A DNA stretch of 64,000 bases, taken from Sphingomonas faeni. GTDB taxonomy: Bacteria; Pseudomonadota; Alphaproteobacteria; Sphingomonadales; Sphingomonadaceae. A model generated the notes under the pieces. That model ran no database searches and was not told where the DNA came from. It worked only from the letters and a program-made list of their open reading frames with translations. Shown one piece after another: positions 34,071-43,520 of the stretch. The DNA lies in assembly GCF_003053745.1 (NCBI RefSeq), contig NZ_QAYE01000008.1, forward strand, positions 62,001 through 126,000, given 5' to 3'. The position numbers and the translations under genes are program-made. Position 1 is the first letter of the stretch. Each line of letters starts with the position of its first letter.

Positions 34071-34496
34071 ATGCACAGCGACATCCTGCGACCAATGGTC
34101 GTGCTGATCGCGTGGACGCTCGTGATGCTGGGCTGGACGCTTGCGACGCGGTTGCCGGCGATGAAGGCGGCCGGCGTCGACATGGCCAAGCTCGTCGGCA
34201 CCAAGGCGTCCGACGCGGATCGATCGCTGCCGCCCCAAGTCCAGTGGAAAGCGCACAACTACAATCACCTGATGGAACAGCCGACACTGTTCTACGCGGC
34301 GTGCGTCGTTCTCGCGCTCAGCGGCACGGGCAACGGCGTCAACGCAAGGATCGCCTGGGCCTATGTCGGGCTGCGGATCGCGCACAGCCTTGTCCAGGCA
34401 ACCAGCAACCGCGTCAGGGCCCGCTTTCTCTTCTTCACGCTGTCGAGCCTGATGCTCGTTGCGCTCACGCTGCATGCCGCGCTCGCCGTGTTTTGA
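34071..34496 (+). CDS. MAPEG family membrane protein
   Basis: A 141-residue integral membrane protein of the MAPEG superfamily (glutathione-linked eicosanoid metabolism in eukaryotes, glutathione transferase-like in bacteria). The family signature is KAHNYNHLMEQPTLFYAACV, followed by AYVGLRIAHSLVQATSNRV. Four hydrophobic helices are visible: residues 6-25, 68-85, 95-112 and 120-140. The ATG at 34071 lies just after a strong hairpin that covers its ribosome binding site. The substrate is unknown. Confidence 0.88.
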   Translation: MHSDILRPMVVLIAWTLVMLGWTLATRLPAMKAAGVDMAKLVGTKASDADRSLPPQVQWKAHNYNHLMEQPTLFYAACVVLALSGTGNGVNARIAWAYVGLRIAHSLVQATSNRVRARFLFFTLSSLMLVALTLHAALAVF

Positions 34497-34570
34497 GAAA
34501 GCCCGCGAATAATCGCCGATCGCGGCGCCCGCCCCTCCCCGAACGCAATCCGATCGTCTAGGATTTGGCC

Positions 34571-35575
34571 ATGACCTTCGATCGCCGTTCGCTGCTCACC
34601 CTCCCCCTCGCCGCCGGGCTGGCGCTTCCTGCATTCGCGCGAAGCGGTGCGCAGTTCACGGCTGCTCAGCCTCGCGCGACGGACGTGCCGATGTGGCCGC
34701 CCGCGGAACGGTTCGCGCTATGGCCAGGTATCCCGCCAGGCGCGCCGAACCCGCTGCCGGTGCCGCAGCCGCGCATGCCGCGCTACCCCGACGGGTATCG
34801 CGATTTCCAGATGCGCGGCGTGGTGCGGCCCGAGGTCGGCGTGTTCCGCCCGGCTCGGCCAGACGGGCGCGCGGTCCTGATCGTGCCCGGCGGCGGCTAT
34901 TCGATCACGTCGCTGCGCAACGAGGGCATCGACGTAGCGCGCGTCCTGAACGGTTTCGGCATCGCCGCGTTCGTGCTGAGCTACCGCCTGCCCGGCGAAG
35001 GCTGGGCGGACCGCGCCGACGTCCCGCTCGCCGACGCACAGCGCGCGATGCGGTTGATCCGTGCCAATGCGCGCGTCTACGGGATCAGGGCGGAGAAGCT
35101 CGGTGTTCTCGGTTTCTCGGCAGGCGGGCACCTTGCGGGGTCTGTGGCGGTTCTTCACGAGTTCAAGGCGTATCGCCCTGTCGATGCCGCCGACCGGCAC
35201 TCTGCGCGTCCCGCCTGGGCGGGGCTCATGTACGCGGTCTCGAACATGGATCCCGGCCGTAGTCACGGCGGATCGCGTGCGAACCTGCTCGGTCCCGATC
35301 CGCTGCCCGCGGTCCAGGCGCGTTATGCGATCGACCGACAGTTGAAGGCTGGCGACCCGCCACTGTTCCTCGTGCATGCCGAGGACGACAACACGGTCCC
35401 GGTCGCCAACAGCGTCGATACGCTTGCCGCCGCTCGCCGTGCAGGCATCCCCGCCGAGGCGCATTTCCTCCAGCATGGCGGACACGGCTTCGGCACGCGC
35501 CTGTCGCCTCGTTCGCCTGGGTCGTTGTGGCCGCAATTGTTCGATCGCTGGATGGGCGAACTGGTCGCTGGCTGA
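34571..35575 (+). CDS. secreted alpha/beta hydrolase (acetylxylan-esterase-like BD-FAE family)
   Basis: Predicted periplasmic esterase of 334 residues. The N-terminus FDRRSLLTLPLAAGLALPAFA has a twin-arginine-like pair before the hydrophobic core, so Tat or Sec export is likely. The hydrolase domain shows LIVPGGGYSITSLRNEG (oxyanion GGG), GVLGFSAGGHLAG with the nucleophile Ser, HAEDDNTVPV with the acidic residue and HGGHGFGTR with the His. This matches the pectin/xylan acetylesterase-like group often annotated as endo-1,4-beta-xylanase. ATG 34571 is preferred over TTG 34565. Confidence 0.85.
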   Translation: MTFDRRSLLTLPLAAGLALPAFARSGAQFTAAQPRATDVPMWPPAERFALWPGIPPGAPNPLPVPQPRMPRYPDGYRDFQMRGVVRPEVGVFRPARPDGRAVLIVPGGGYSITSLRNEGIDVARVLNGFGIAAFVLSYRLPGEGWADRADVPLADAQRAMRLIRANARVYGIRAEKLGVLGFSAGGHLAGSVAVLHEFKAYRPVDAADRHSARPAWAGLMYAVSNMDPGRSHGGSRANLLGPDPLPAVQARYAIDRQLKAGDPPLFLVHAEDDNTVPVANSVDTLAAARRAGIPAEAHFLQHGGHGFGTRLSPRSPGSLWPQLFDRWMGELVAG

Positions 35576-35645
35576 CGACGGTGGGTCAGCATAACGGACC
35601 TATCCGTCGTGACCAACGTTTGTCCTGAAAGATCAGGAGAGCGCG

Positions 35646-35831
35646 ATGACTAGTCCGCATGCCGAACCCCGCGATGTCTTCCATGAAAATGGCGAGGTCG
35701 TGATCGACGGGCCGGACGGGGCAGTCATCGCTATGACGCCCGAAGCGGCGTTGCGTACCGCCGGTCGGCTGGATGAGGCAGCGCTAGACGAATTGATAGC
35801 GCGGGCGCAGCGATCTGGTGATGCGGATTGA
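35646..35831 (+). CDS. small acidic protein of unknown function
   Basis: A 61-residue soluble protein starting at ATG 35646, with AGGAGA eight bases upstream. The sequence begins MTSPHAEPRDVFHENGEVVI, then DGPDGAVIAMTPEAAL and an alpha-helical acidic C-terminus. No domain is recognised. The good ribosome binding site and isolated location support a real gene; the convergent HAD gene ends 18 bp away. Confidence 0.6.
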   Translation: MTSPHAEPRDVFHENGEVVIDGPDGAVIAMTPEAALRTAGRLDEAALDELIARAQRSGDAD

Positions 35832-35849
35832 GCCGATCGGTCGCGCCGG

Positions 35850-36512
35850 TCAGCGAGACGTAACCGCCAGTCGACCGTCTGAAGTGATCGTGGCGGTCAC
35901 GTGCAGATAATCGTCTATCCGCGGATGAAGCGTATCGAGCCGGTGGCTCGTTCCATGAGTCGCCGTGATCACCAGGACATCCGCACCCGCTGCCTCGCCA
36001 GCCGTGATGCCAGCAGGGGCATCCTCGAACACCAGGCAATCGCTCGCCGAGACGCCGAGTCGTTCGGCTGCGACCAGGAAACAATCGGGTGCGGGCTTGC
36101 CGTTGGGGATGTCGTCCGCGGCAATCATCGTCGCGGGGATCGGCAGGCCGGCGGCCTTGAGGCGGACTTCGGCTAGCGCCCGAGGGGCAGACGTGACGAT
36201 CGTCCAGCGCTCCGGGGGCAAGCTGGCCAGGAATGCGGGGGCACCGGCGATCGGTTCGATATCGCCGACGTCGAGCATCTCGGCGGCGGTGATCGCGGCT
36301 GCCTCGGCGACCGGGTCGACGCCGGGGAGGTTGAGGCGTCGGACCGTCTCGACCGATTGCACGCCGTGGATCGTCGGCACGAACGTTGCTGCGTCGAGGC
36401 CGTGTGCGATCGCCCATTTGGTCCAGGTTCGCTCGGCGGACGCGATCGATGTGAGGATCGTGCCGTCCATGTCGAACAGGAATGCGGCGTAGGTGTGGGT
36501 CGGGAGGATCAT
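35850..36512 (-). CDS. HAD-IA family phosphatase (beta-phosphoglucomutase/DOG-phosphatase-like)
   Basis: A 220-residue HAD hydrolase. Motif I is FLFDMDGTIL with the nucleophile Asp, motif II is IVTSAPRAL, motif III Lys is in IPNGKPAPDCF and motif IV is VFEDAPAGI. This pattern fits the sugar phosphatase/mutase group that acts on small phosphates. ATG 36512 is chosen; the frame runs upstream into a palindromic repeat (36571-36679), so the longer form is unlikely. Confidence 0.9.
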   Translation of the reverse strand: MILPTHTYAAFLFDMDGTILTSIASAERTWTKWAIAHGLDAATFVPTIHGVQSVETVRRLNLPGVDPVAEAAAITAAEMLDVGDIEPIAGAPAFLASLPPERWTIVTSAPRALAEVRLKAAGLPIPATMIAADDIPNGKPAPDCFLVAAERLGVSASDCLVFEDAPAGITAGEAAGADVLVITATHGTSHRLDTLHPRIDDYLHVTATITSDGRLAVTSR

Positions 36513-36570
36513 TCGGGTGCTCGTGGGGGAGGTTGGGCGGTTGATCAAGGAAGTTTGGTTCAGCGATCCG

Positions 36571-36679
36571 CACCACCCCGGCGAAGGCCGGGGCCCAATT
36601 GGCATGTCCTAGGTAACGGCGCGCCGCCCTTATTCAATATCGTCCCCCACTTGGGCCCCGGCCTTCGCCGGGGTGGTGG
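36571..36679. repeat. palindromic intergenic element, family E
   Basis: A 109-bp dyad with perfect 28-bp outer arms beginning CACCACCCCGGCGAAGGCCG and a unique centre. It lies between the 3' end of csbD and the 5' end of the HAD gene (both minus strand). Confidence 0.9.
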
Positions 36680-36717
36680 TGGTTTGTGGGAAGCGGCGCA
36701 GCCTCAATCAACCACAC

Positions 36718-36752
36718 AAAGAAAAGGCCGCTCCGGTTTCCCGAAGCGGCCT
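36718..36752 (-). terminator. intrinsic terminator of the CsbD-like gene
   Basis: On the minus strand AGGCCGCTTCGG-GAAA-CCGGAGCGGCCT makes a 12-bp stem with a GAAA tetraloop, followed by TTTTCTTT. It begins 24 bp after the csbD stop. Confidence 0.9.
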
Positions 36753-36775
36753 GTATTCCTACACCAAGCTAAAGC

Positions 36776-36958
36776 TTAGATGTCGTCACCGAGTGCGCCC
36801 TTGACGCTGCCCTTGACGTTCTGCGCAGTGCCCTTGGCCTGCTGCGCTTCGCCTTCGGCTACCAGCTTCTCGTTGTCGGTCGCCTTGCCGACGGCTTCCT
36901 TGACGTTGCCTGCAACCTTGTTGCCTGCTGCTGCGACCTTGTCGGTGAACTCGCCCAT
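36776..36958 (-). CDS. CsbD family stress-response protein
   Basis: A 60-residue CsbD-like protein, a family induced by general stress in many bacteria. It begins MGEFTDKVAAAGNKVAGNVK and contains the alternating Lys/Ala/Gly/Glu pattern ending KGTAQNVKGSVKGALGDD. ATG 36958 has GGAGG five bases upstream, so the longer frame from 36991 is rejected. A strong terminator follows, so it is probably transcribed alone. The molecular function is unknown. Confidence 0.88.
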   Translation of the reverse strand: MGEFTDKVAAAGNKVAGNVKEAVGKATDNEKLVAEGEAQQAKGTAQNVKGSVKGALGDDI

Positions 36959-37082
36959 CAGAGCCTCCACTTGCTTATGCGGGCCCGCCAACCGGGCCGC
37001 TTGAACTTGCTCTGGTATAACGGCCGTCTTTACCGTGGGTTCCGTGACGTTTGCGTCATGACCTGCTTTGCGATCAGGCGGG

Positions 37083-38075
37083 TCAGATCAACCCCGCCAA
37101 TGGGCTCGAGGGATCGGCATAGCGACGCTGTCCCATCCGCCCCGCGCGGTACGCGAGCCGCCCCGATTCGACCGCGGCCTTCATCGCGGCGGCCATCATC
37201 AGCGGGTCCTTTGCCTCGGCGATCGCGGTGTTCATCAGCACGCCGTCGCAGCCAAGCTCCATCGCCACCGCCGCATCCGACGCGGTGCCGACGCCGGCAT
37301 CGACCAAGACGGGCACCCCTGCCCCCTCGACGATCAGCCGGATCGTCACGCGGTTCTGGATGCCGAGCCCCGAACCGATCGGTGCGCCCAGCGGCATGAT
37401 CGCGACCGCGCCGGCGTTCTCGAGGCGCTTCGTCGCGATCGGATCGTCGACGCAATAGACCATCGGCTTGAAGCCTTCGTTGGCCAGGATCTCGGTGGCG
37501 CGGAGCGTCTCGACCATGTCGGGATAGAGCGTCTTCGCCTCGCCGAGCACTTCGAGCTTCACCAGCTCCCAGCCGCCCGCCTCACGCGCCAGCCGCAGCG
37601 TGCGAATCGCCGACTCGGCATCGAAGCAGCCGGCGGTGTTGGGGAGGTAGGTGATCTTCTTCGGGTCGATGAAGTCGGTCAGCATCGGCGCGTTGCGATC
37701 CGACACGTTGACGCGGCGGACGGCGACCGTGACGATTTCCGCGCCCGATGCCTCGACCGCGGCGGCGTTCTGCGCGAAATCCTTGTACTTGCCGGTGCCG
37801 ACGATCAGCCGCGACTTGAACGTCTGGCCCGCGACCGTCCAGCTGTCCTCGTGGTCGCCGCCTCCGACGAAATGCACGATCTCCAGGTCGTCGCCATCCT
37901 CGACCATCACGTCCGCCAAGGTCGAGCGCGGCACGACCTCCATGTTGCGCTCGACCGCGATCTTCTCCGGCACGAGCCCCAGCTCGGTAGCGAGCCCTGC
38001 GAGGCTGAGCCCGGCGGAGACGCGCTTGTGCTCGCCGTTGACGGTGATCGAGACGGTGCCATCGGAATGGGGCAT
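37083..38075 (-). CDS. thiG: ThiS-ThiG fusion, sulfur carrier and thiazole synthase
   Basis: Fusion of 330 residues. Residues 1-70 are a ThiS-like ubiquitin fold ([20 protein letters not shown]) ending [13 protein letters not shown]. Residues 75-330 are thiazole synthase ThiG, with [24 protein letters not shown], the Schiff-base Lys region [16 protein letters not shown] and [14 protein letters not shown]. ThiG joins 1-deoxyxylulose 5-phosphate, dehydroglycine and the sulfur from ThiS. In standalone ThiS the Gly-Gly is the free C-terminus, but here it is internal, which is unusual for carrier chemistry. ATG 38075 is preferred. Confidence 0.92.
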   Translation of the reverse strand: MPHSDGTVSITVNGEHKRVSAGLSLAGLATELGLVPEKIAVERNMEVVPRSTLADVMVEDGDDLEIVHFVGGGDHEDSWTVAGQTFKSRLIVGTGKYKDFAQNAAAVEASGAEIVTVAVRRVNVSDRNAPMLTDFIDPKKITYLPNTAGCFDAESAIRTLRLAREAGGWELVKLEVLGEAKTLYPDMVETLRATEILANEGFKPMVYCVDDPIATKRLENAGAVAIMPLGAPIGSGLGIQNRVTIRLIVEGAGVPVLVDAGVGTASDAAVAMELGCDGVLMNTAIAEAKDPLMMAAAMKAAVESGRLAYRAGRMGQRRYADPSSPLAGLI

Positions 38076-38086
38076 GCAAAACTTTC

Positions 38087-38162
38087 CGTTCGTTTCGAGC
38101 GAAGTCAAAAACCACCCGTCCGCTGCCGGTCTCATGTCTCGACTTCGCTCGACACGAACGGG
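38087..38162. repeat. palindromic intergenic element, family G
   Basis: CGTTCGTTTCGAGCGAAGTC and GTCTCGACTTCGCTCGACAC with CGAACGG form a dyad of about 76 bp between the divergent thiG and aroQ genes. Because the genes diverge, it lies in a shared regulatory gap. Confidence 0.85.
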
Positions 38163-38221
38163 TAAGAGTGGGACGACGCATATAGGGGGTCGTTTGCCGA
38201 CCCCGCAACCAGGAGCTGCCC

Positions 38222-38668
38222 TTGCCCGAGACCGTCACTGCGACAGTGTTCGTCCTGAACGGCCCCAACCTCAACCTGCTGGGAACGCGCGAGCCGGAAA
38301 TCTATGGCGACGAGACGCTCGACGACATTGCCGGGATGCTGGAGGACCGCGCCCGCGAGCTCGACCTGGAGATCGACATGCGCCAGTCGAATCACGAGGG
38401 GCACCTCGTCGATTGGATCCAGGAGGCGCAGGCGCGCGGTGCGAAGGCGGTGATCCTCAACGCGGGTGCGTTCACGCATACCTCGGTCGCGGTGCACGAT
38501 GCGATCAAGGGTGTGAAGACGCCGGTGATCGAAGTGCATCTTTCCAATCCCCACACCCGTGAATCGTTCAGGCATGTGAGTCTGGTCGGTCAGGCGGCGA
38601 AGGGCACGATCGCGGGTTTCGGCGCGCTTTCGTATCTGCTTGCGCTTGAAGCCGTCGCACGGTTCTGA
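38222..38668 (+). CDS. aroQ: type II 3-dehydroquinate dehydratase
   Basis: Third enzyme of the shikimate pathway, dehydrating 3-dehydroquinate to 3-dehydroshikimate. The 148 residues show [19 protein letters not shown] at the N-terminus, [30 protein letters not shown] and [15 protein letters not shown], all family-typical. The lid Arg, the His in AGAFTHTS and the downstream His of EVHLSN are present. The start is TTG 38222 with AGGAG six bases upstream. accB follows 14 bp later. Confidence 0.94.
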   Translation: MPETVTATVFVLNGPNLNLLGTREPEIYGDETLDDIAGMLEDRARELDLEIDMRQSNHEGHLVDWIQEAQARGAKAVILNAGAFTHTSVAVHDAIKGVKTPVIEVHLSNPHTRESFRHVSLVGQAAKGTIAGFGALSYLLALEAVARF

Positions 38669-38682
38669 CAGGAGGCCCCGCC

Positions 38683-39171
38683 ATGAACGATACAACTGAA
38701 AACACGGGCGCAATGCAGGTCGACGTGACCCTGGTGCGCCAGCTCGCCGAACTGCTCGACACCACGCAGCTGACCGAGATCGAGGTCGAGGACGGCTCGC
38801 GCCGGATTCGCGTCGCGCGCAAGGCCGCCCAGGCAGCGCCCGTCGCGCATTACGCGCCGGCGCCCGCTCCTGCCCCCGTCTCGGCGCCACTGTCGATTCC
38901 GCAGGCCGAGGTCGGCGCGTCCGCTCCGGCGATCAGCGCGAGCGCAGTCAAGTCGCCGATGGTCGGCACGGTCTATCTCGCCGCCAATCCCGAGGCGAAG
39001 CCGTTCTCGACCGTCGGCCAGAAGGTCAACGCCGGCGACACGCTGCTGATCATCGAGGCGATGAAGGTGATGAACACGATCGTCGCGCCGTCGGCCGGCA
39101 CGGTGACCGCGATCCTGGTCGAGAACGGCCAGCCGGTCGAGTTCGACCAGCCGCTGGTCGTGGTGGAATAA
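38683..39171 (+). CDS. accB: acetyl-CoA carboxylase biotin carboxyl carrier protein
   Basis: BCCP of 162 residues. An N-terminal helical part is followed by a Pro/Ala-rich linker ([13 protein letters not shown]) and a biotinyl domain with the target lysine K128 in EAMKVMN. It delivers carboxybiotin between biotin carboxylase and carboxyltransferase in fatty-acid synthesis. The stop codon shares its last A with the accC start (TAATG), so the two subunits are translationally coupled. Confidence 0.96.
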   Translation: MNDTTENTGAMQVDVTLVRQLAELLDTTQLTEIEVEDGSRRIRVARKAAQAAPVAHYAPAPAPAPVSAPLSIPQAEVGASAPAISASAVKSPMVGTVYLAANPEAKPFSTVGQKVNAGDTLLIIEAMKVMNTIVAPSAGTVTAILVENGQPVEFDQPLVVVE

Positions 39172-40523
39172 TGCCGCAAATCAAGAAGCTGCTCATTGCG
39201 AATCGCGGCGAGATCGCGCTGCGGATCCACCGTGCCTGCCATGAGATGGGCATCAAGACGGTCGCGGTGCACTCGACCGCCGATGCCGACGCGATGCACG
39301 TCCGGCTCGCCGACGAGGCGATCTGCATCGGACCGCCGTCCGCCGCAGACAGCTATCTGAACATCCCGAACATCATCTCGGCCGCCGAAATTAGCGGCGC
39401 GGACGCGATCCATCCGGGCTACGGCTTCCTCAGCGAGAACGCGCAGTTCGCCGAGATCGTCGAACTGCACAACATCCTGTTCGTCGGACCCAAGCCCGAG
39501 CACATTCGGACGATGGGCGACAAGGTCCAAGCGAAGCGCACCGCGGGCGCTCTCGGGCTGCCGCTCGTCCCCGGGTCTGACGGCGCGATCAGCGACATCG
39601 CCGAGGCCAAGCGCATCGCCGAGGACATCGGCTATCCGGTGATCATCAAGGCCGCTAGCGGCGGCGGTGGTCGCGGGATGAAGGTCGTCAACGATCCCGA
39701 CGATCTCGAAACGCAGATGCAGCAGGCCGGCAGCGAGGCGAAGGCCGCGTTCGGCGACGCCACCGTCTACATGGAAAAATACCTCGGCAATCCGCGGCAT
39801 ATCGAATTCCAGATCTTCGGCGACGGTGAGGGTAACGCGATCCACCTGGGCGAGCGCGACTGCTCGCTCCAGCGCCGCCACCAGAAGGTGCTTGAGGAAG
39901 CCCCCTCGCCGATTATCACCGCCGAAGAGCGCGAGCGGATGGGCGGGATCGTCGCCAAGGCGATGGCCGACATGGGGTATCGCGGCGCGGGGACGATCGA
40001 GTTCCTGTGGGAAGCGGGCGAATTCTACTTCATCGAGATGAACACCCGGCTTCAGGTCGAGCATCCGGTCACCGAGATGATCACCGGGCTGGACTTGGTG
40101 CGCGAGCAGATCCGCGTGGCCGAGGGTCATCCGTTGACGCTCCGCCAGGAAGACGTCCAGTTCCGCGGTCATGCGATCGAGTGCCGCATCAACGCCGAGG
40201 ACCCGCGCACGTTCGCGCCGTCGCCGGGGCTGGTGAAGGTGTATCACGCGCCGGGCGGGATGCACGTCCGCGTCGATAGCGGGCTGTATGCGGGGTACCG
40301 CGTGCCGCCTTACTATGATTCGATGATCGCCAAGTTGATCGTCTACGGGACGACCCGGCAGGGCGCGTTGCGGCGGTTACGGCGTGCGTTGGAGGAGATG
40401 GTGATCGAGGGCGTCACGACGACGATTCCCTTGCATCGTGCGTTGCTCGACGATCCCGAGTTCCAGGAGGGTGCGTATACGATCAAGTGGCTGGAAGAGT
40501 GGTTGGCCAAGCAGGGGGCGTGA
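39171..40523 (+). CDS. accC: acetyl-CoA carboxylase biotin carboxylase subunit
   Basis: ATP-grasp enzyme of 450 residues that carboxylates biotin on AccB. It starts [20 protein letters not shown], has [11 protein letters not shown], the glycine-rich ATP loop [14 protein letters not shown], and [20 protein letters not shown] with metal and catalytic residues. The length is standard. A family C palindromic element follows the stop. Confidence 0.96.
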   Translation: MPQIKKLLIANRGEIALRIHRACHEMGIKTVAVHSTADADAMHVRLADEAICIGPPSAADSYLNIPNIISAAEISGADAIHPGYGFLSENAQFAEIVELHNILFVGPKPEHIRTMGDKVQAKRTAGALGLPLVPGSDGAISDIAEAKRIAEDIGYPVIIKAASGGGGRGMKVVNDPDDLETQMQQAGSEAKAAFGDATVYMEKYLGNPRHIEFQIFGDGEGNAIHLGERDCSLQRRHQKVLEEAPSPIITAEERERMGGIVAKAMADMGYRGAGTIEFLWEAGEFYFIEMNTRLQVEHPVTEMITGLDLVREQIRVAEGHPLTLRQEDVQFRGHAIECRINAEDPRTFAPSPGLVKVYHAPGGMHVRVDSGLYAGYRVPPYYDSMIAKLIVYGTTRQGALRRLRRALEEMVIEGVTTTIPLHRALLDDPEFQEGAYTIKWLEEWLAKQGA

Positions 40524-40535
40524 GCGCCTGACTTC

Positions 40536-40639
40536 ACCCCTCCCTAGAAGGGAGGGGCCGGGGGTGGGTCGGCTCGGGGCGGGCCGGACGTTCCCTCGAA
40601 ACCGACCCACCCCCTACCCCTCCCTTCCAGGGAGGGGAG
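40536..40639. repeat. palindromic intergenic element, family C
   Basis: A 104-bp dyad between accC and the ArsC-like gene: CCCCTCCCTAGAAGGGAGGGG and CCCCTCCCTTCCAGGGAGGGG on the flanks, with GGGGGTGGGTCGG / CCGACCCACCCCC inside. It is close in sequence and layout to 10121-10230. Confidence 0.88.
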
Positions 40640-40655
40640 TTTTAACGGAGCATTC

Positions 40656-40991
40656 GTGAAGGCGACGATCTACCACAACCCGCGCTGCTCGAAGTCCCGC
40701 GAGGCACTCGCGCTGCTGCAAGGGGCGGGGGCGGACGTCACGATCGTCGAATACCTAAAGAACCCGCCCTCCCGCGCGGAGCTCGTCCGCCTCTACGACC
40801 GCGCGGGCATGACGCCGCGCCAGGGGCTTCGCATGGCCGAGGACGGCGCCAAGGCCGTCAAGCATGGCGATGCCGAGGCGATCCTCGATGCGATGATGAT
40901 CGATCCGCTGCTGATCGAGCGCCCGCTGGTCGAGACCGACAAGGGCGTCAGGCTCGGCCGCCCGATTGCGCGGCTGCACGAGATCCTGTGA
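40656..40991 (+). CDS. arsC: arsenate reductase (ArsC/Spx-like glutaredoxin family)
   Basis: A 111-residue glutaredoxin-dependent arsenate reductase-like protein that would reduce arsenate to arsenite. The active-site Cys is C11 in YHNPRCSKSREAL, and ERPLVETDKGVRLGRP carries the Arg residues for oxyanion binding. The start is GTG 40656 with GGAG close upstream. There is no arsB/arsR nearby, so a different thiol-transfer role cannot be excluded. Confidence 0.88.
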   Translation: MKATIYHNPRCSKSREALALLQGAGADVTIVEYLKNPPSRAELVRLYDRAGMTPRQGLRMAEDGAKAVKHGDAEAILDAMMIDPLLIERPLVETDKGVRLGRPIARLHEIL

Positions 40992-41018
40992 TCGGCTCCC
41001 CTGCCCTTGGATTGCGCA

Positions 41019-41035
41019 CGCACCGCCTAGGTGCC
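41019..41035 (+). promoter_or_regulatory. NtrC-type enhancer site upstream of glnB
   Basis: GCAC at 41020-41023 and GTGC at 41031-41034 are inverted repeats separated by seven bases, matching the NtrC consensus GCAC-N7-GTGC. The site lies 57 bp upstream of the sigma-54 -24 element, a typical enhancer distance. Confidence 0.75.
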
Positions 41036-41052
41036 GGAATTTCGGGCAGTGA

Positions 41053-41514
<462 letters not shown>

Positions 41515-41657
41515 TTCCTAGCCACGCATATTGCGTTGACGACGAGTGACGACATCGTCATTTGACGCGACGCAACATTGTGTGGAAATTTCGTTCCATA
41601 CCGCAATTAGATTCCCCGCATGATGCGGCGGAAATCTCAAAACGAAGGGCAAGCATC

Positions 41658-43070
41658 ATGGCGAATTCGGCCTCCGACGTTCTCAATATGATCAAGGACC
41701 AGGAGATCGAGTGGGTCGATCTGCGGTTCACCGATCCCAAGGGCAAGTGGCAGCATCTGACGATGGTCGCCAGCCTGATCGGCGAAGACGAGCTGACCGA
41801 CGGCCTGATGTTCGATGGCTCGTCGATCGAGGGCTGGAAGGCGATCAACGAGAGCGACATGACGCTCAAGCCCGATCTCGACGCGGTCTATGTCGATCCG
41901 TTCTCGGCGACGCCGATGATGATCCTGATCTGCGACATCGCCGATCCGTCGACCGGCGAGCTCTACGCGCGCGATCCGCGCTCGACCGCCAAGCGCGCCG
42001 AGGCGTATCTGCTGACCACCGGCGTCGGCGACACCGTCTATGTCGGCCCCGAAGCCGAATTCTTCATGTTCGACGACGTCCGCTTCGAGAACAGCTATTC
42101 GACCAGCTATTACAAGATCGACGACATCGAGCTGCCGGGCAATTCGGGTCGCGAATATGAGGGCGGCAACCTCGGCCACCGTCCGCGCGCCAAGGGCGGT
42201 TACTTCCCGGTCGCACCGGTCGACTCGGCCGTCGACATCCGCGGCGAGATGGTCTCGACGATGATCGAGATGGGCCTGCCCTGCGACAAGCACCACCACG
42301 AGGTCGCGGCCGCACAGCATGAGCTGGGTCTGACCTTCGGCACGCTGACGCAGACCGCGGATCGCATGCAGATTTACAAGTACGTCGTCCACCAGGTCGC
42401 GCATGCGTACGGCAAGACCGCGACGTTCATGCCGAAGCCGATCAAGGAGGACAATGGTTCGGGGATGCACACGCATTTCTCGATCTGGGAAGGCAAGACG
42501 CCGCTGTTCGCCGGCAACGGCTATGCGGGCCTGAGCGACATGTGCCTGTATTTCATCGGCGGCATCATCAAGCATGCCAAGGCGGTCAACGCGTTCACCA
42601 ACCCGTCGACCAACAGCTACAAGCGCCTCGTCCCCGGCTACGAAGCGCCGGTGCTGCTCGCCTATTCGGCGCGCAACCGCTCGGCATCGTGCCGCATTCC
42701 GTACGGCACCGGCCCCAAGGCGAAGCGCGTCGAAGTGCGCTTCCCGGACGCGCTGGCCAACCCGTATCTCGCTTATGCGGCGCTGATGATGGCGGGCATG
42801 GACGGCATCCTCAACAAGATCCATCCGGGCGAGGCGATGGACAAGAACCTGTACGACCTGCCGCCGGCAGAGCTCGCGCAGGTCCCGACTGTCGCGGGTT
42901 CGCTCCGCGAGGCGCTCGAATGCCTGCTGGCGGATCACGACTTCCTGCTGAAGGGCGACGTGTTCTCGAAGGATCAGATCGAGAGCTATGTAGAGATCAA
43001 GTACGCCGAGGTCGCGCGTTGGGAGATGACGCCTAGCCCGGTTGAGTATGACATGTACTACAGCGGCTGA
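41658..43070 (+). CDS. glnA: glutamine synthetase type I
   Basis: Dodecameric ligase of 470 residues that makes glutamine from glutamate and ammonia. Visible motifs are [27 protein letters not shown] (metal), the ATP region [18 protein letters not shown], and [19 protein letters not shown]. The adenylylation Tyr lies in [13 protein letters not shown], so activity should be controlled by GlnE. ATG 41658 is used. The 143-bp gap after glnB shows no second sigma-54 site. Confidence 0.97.
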   Translation: MANSASDVLNMIKDQEIEWVDLRFTDPKGKWQHLTMVASLIGEDELTDGLMFDGSSIEGWKAINESDMTLKPDLDAVYVDPFSATPMMILICDIADPSTGELYARDPRSTAKRAEAYLLTTGVGDTVYVGPEAEFFMFDDVRFENSYSTSYYKIDDIELPGNSGREYEGGNLGHRPRAKGGYFPVAPVDSAVDIRGEMVSTMIEMGLPCDKHHHEVAAAQHELGLTFGTLTQTADRMQIYKYVVHQVAHAYGKTATFMPKPIKEDNGSGMHTHFSIWEGKTPLFAGNGYAGLSDMCLYFIGGIIKHAKAVNAFTNPSTNSYKRLVPGYEAPVLLAYSARNRSASCRIPYGTGPKAKRVEVRFPDALANPYLAYAALMMAGMDGILNKIHPGEAMDKNLYDLPPAELAQVPTVAGSLREALECLLADHDFLLKGDVFSKDQIESYVEIKYAEVARWEMTPSPVEYDMYYSG

Positions 43071-43178
43071 GCTGCCGAGCCGGCAGCGGTGCGCGAGAGC
43101 GCACAGCCGCTGTCGGCCGGCGTCGCGTGTAGCGACGACCGACGGCGTGGCTTTGCCACGTCGCTGAATTGAGAAGAG

Positions 43179-43207
43179 GGCGCGCGGAGCAATCCGGGCG
43201 CCTTTTT
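43179..43207 (+). terminator. intrinsic terminator of the glnBA operon
   Basis: GGCGCGCGG-AGCAAT-CCGGGCGCC forms a 9-bp stem (one G-G mismatch) followed by TTTTT at 43203-43207. Two GC-rich hairpins without a T run lie between the glnA stop and this site (43077-43160). Confidence 0.75.
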
Positions 43208-43212
43208 CCGTG

Positions 43213-43331
43213 GATCCTCCCCTGCAAGGGGAGGTGGCTGGCGCAGCCAGACGGAGGGGTATCGCCGCTCTTGATAGGGCGGATACCCCTCCGTCAGCCA
43301 AGAAGCTGCCACCTCCCCTTGCAGGGGAGGA
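43213..43331. repeat. palindromic intergenic element, family A
   Basis: A 119-bp dyad after the glnA terminator: GATCCTCCCCTGCAAGGGGA on the left and TCCCCTTGCAGGGGAGGA on the right, with inner AGACGGAGGGGTATC / GATACCCCTCCGTC. It is a third member of the family at 4245-4368. Confidence 0.88.
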
Positions 43332-43359
43332 ACAAGTTTCGTGCGTCCGCGCCAACAAT

Positions 43360-43411
43360 GTTTCCCGCGAAGGCGGGGACCCAGTCTGGGCTCCCGCCTT
43401 CGCGGGAGAAC
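43360..43411. repeat. palindromic intergenic element, family D
   Basis: A 52-bp dyad: GTTTCCCGCGAAGGCGGGGA and CTCCCGCCTTCGCGGGAGAAC around a short loop. It is the same family as the element inside the FAD oxidoreductase at 21195-21247. Confidence 0.88.
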
Positions 43412-43520
43412 AAGAGGGGGTAGCCTCGGTTAACTTCGCGCCTTGGGTCCGATTGATCGACCGCTAGAGCCACCCATATCCCAATCGCAACGCACCGCCC
43501 CCAAAACCCAAGGAACACCC

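Noticed and set aside
36513..36605. Longer N-terminus for the HAD phosphatase
   Set aside because: The extra codons run into the family E palindrome and lack similarity; ATG 36512 directly precedes the HAD motif region.
38076..38221. TPP riboswitch upstream of the ThiS-ThiG gene
   Set aside because: No CUGAGA/thi-box signature found; the gap is mostly a palindromic repeat.
41515..41657. Second sigma-54 promoter in front of glnA
   Set aside because: TGGAAATTTCGTTCCA looks similar but lacks a GC at the -12 position; a sigma-70 promoter may exist but none is clear.
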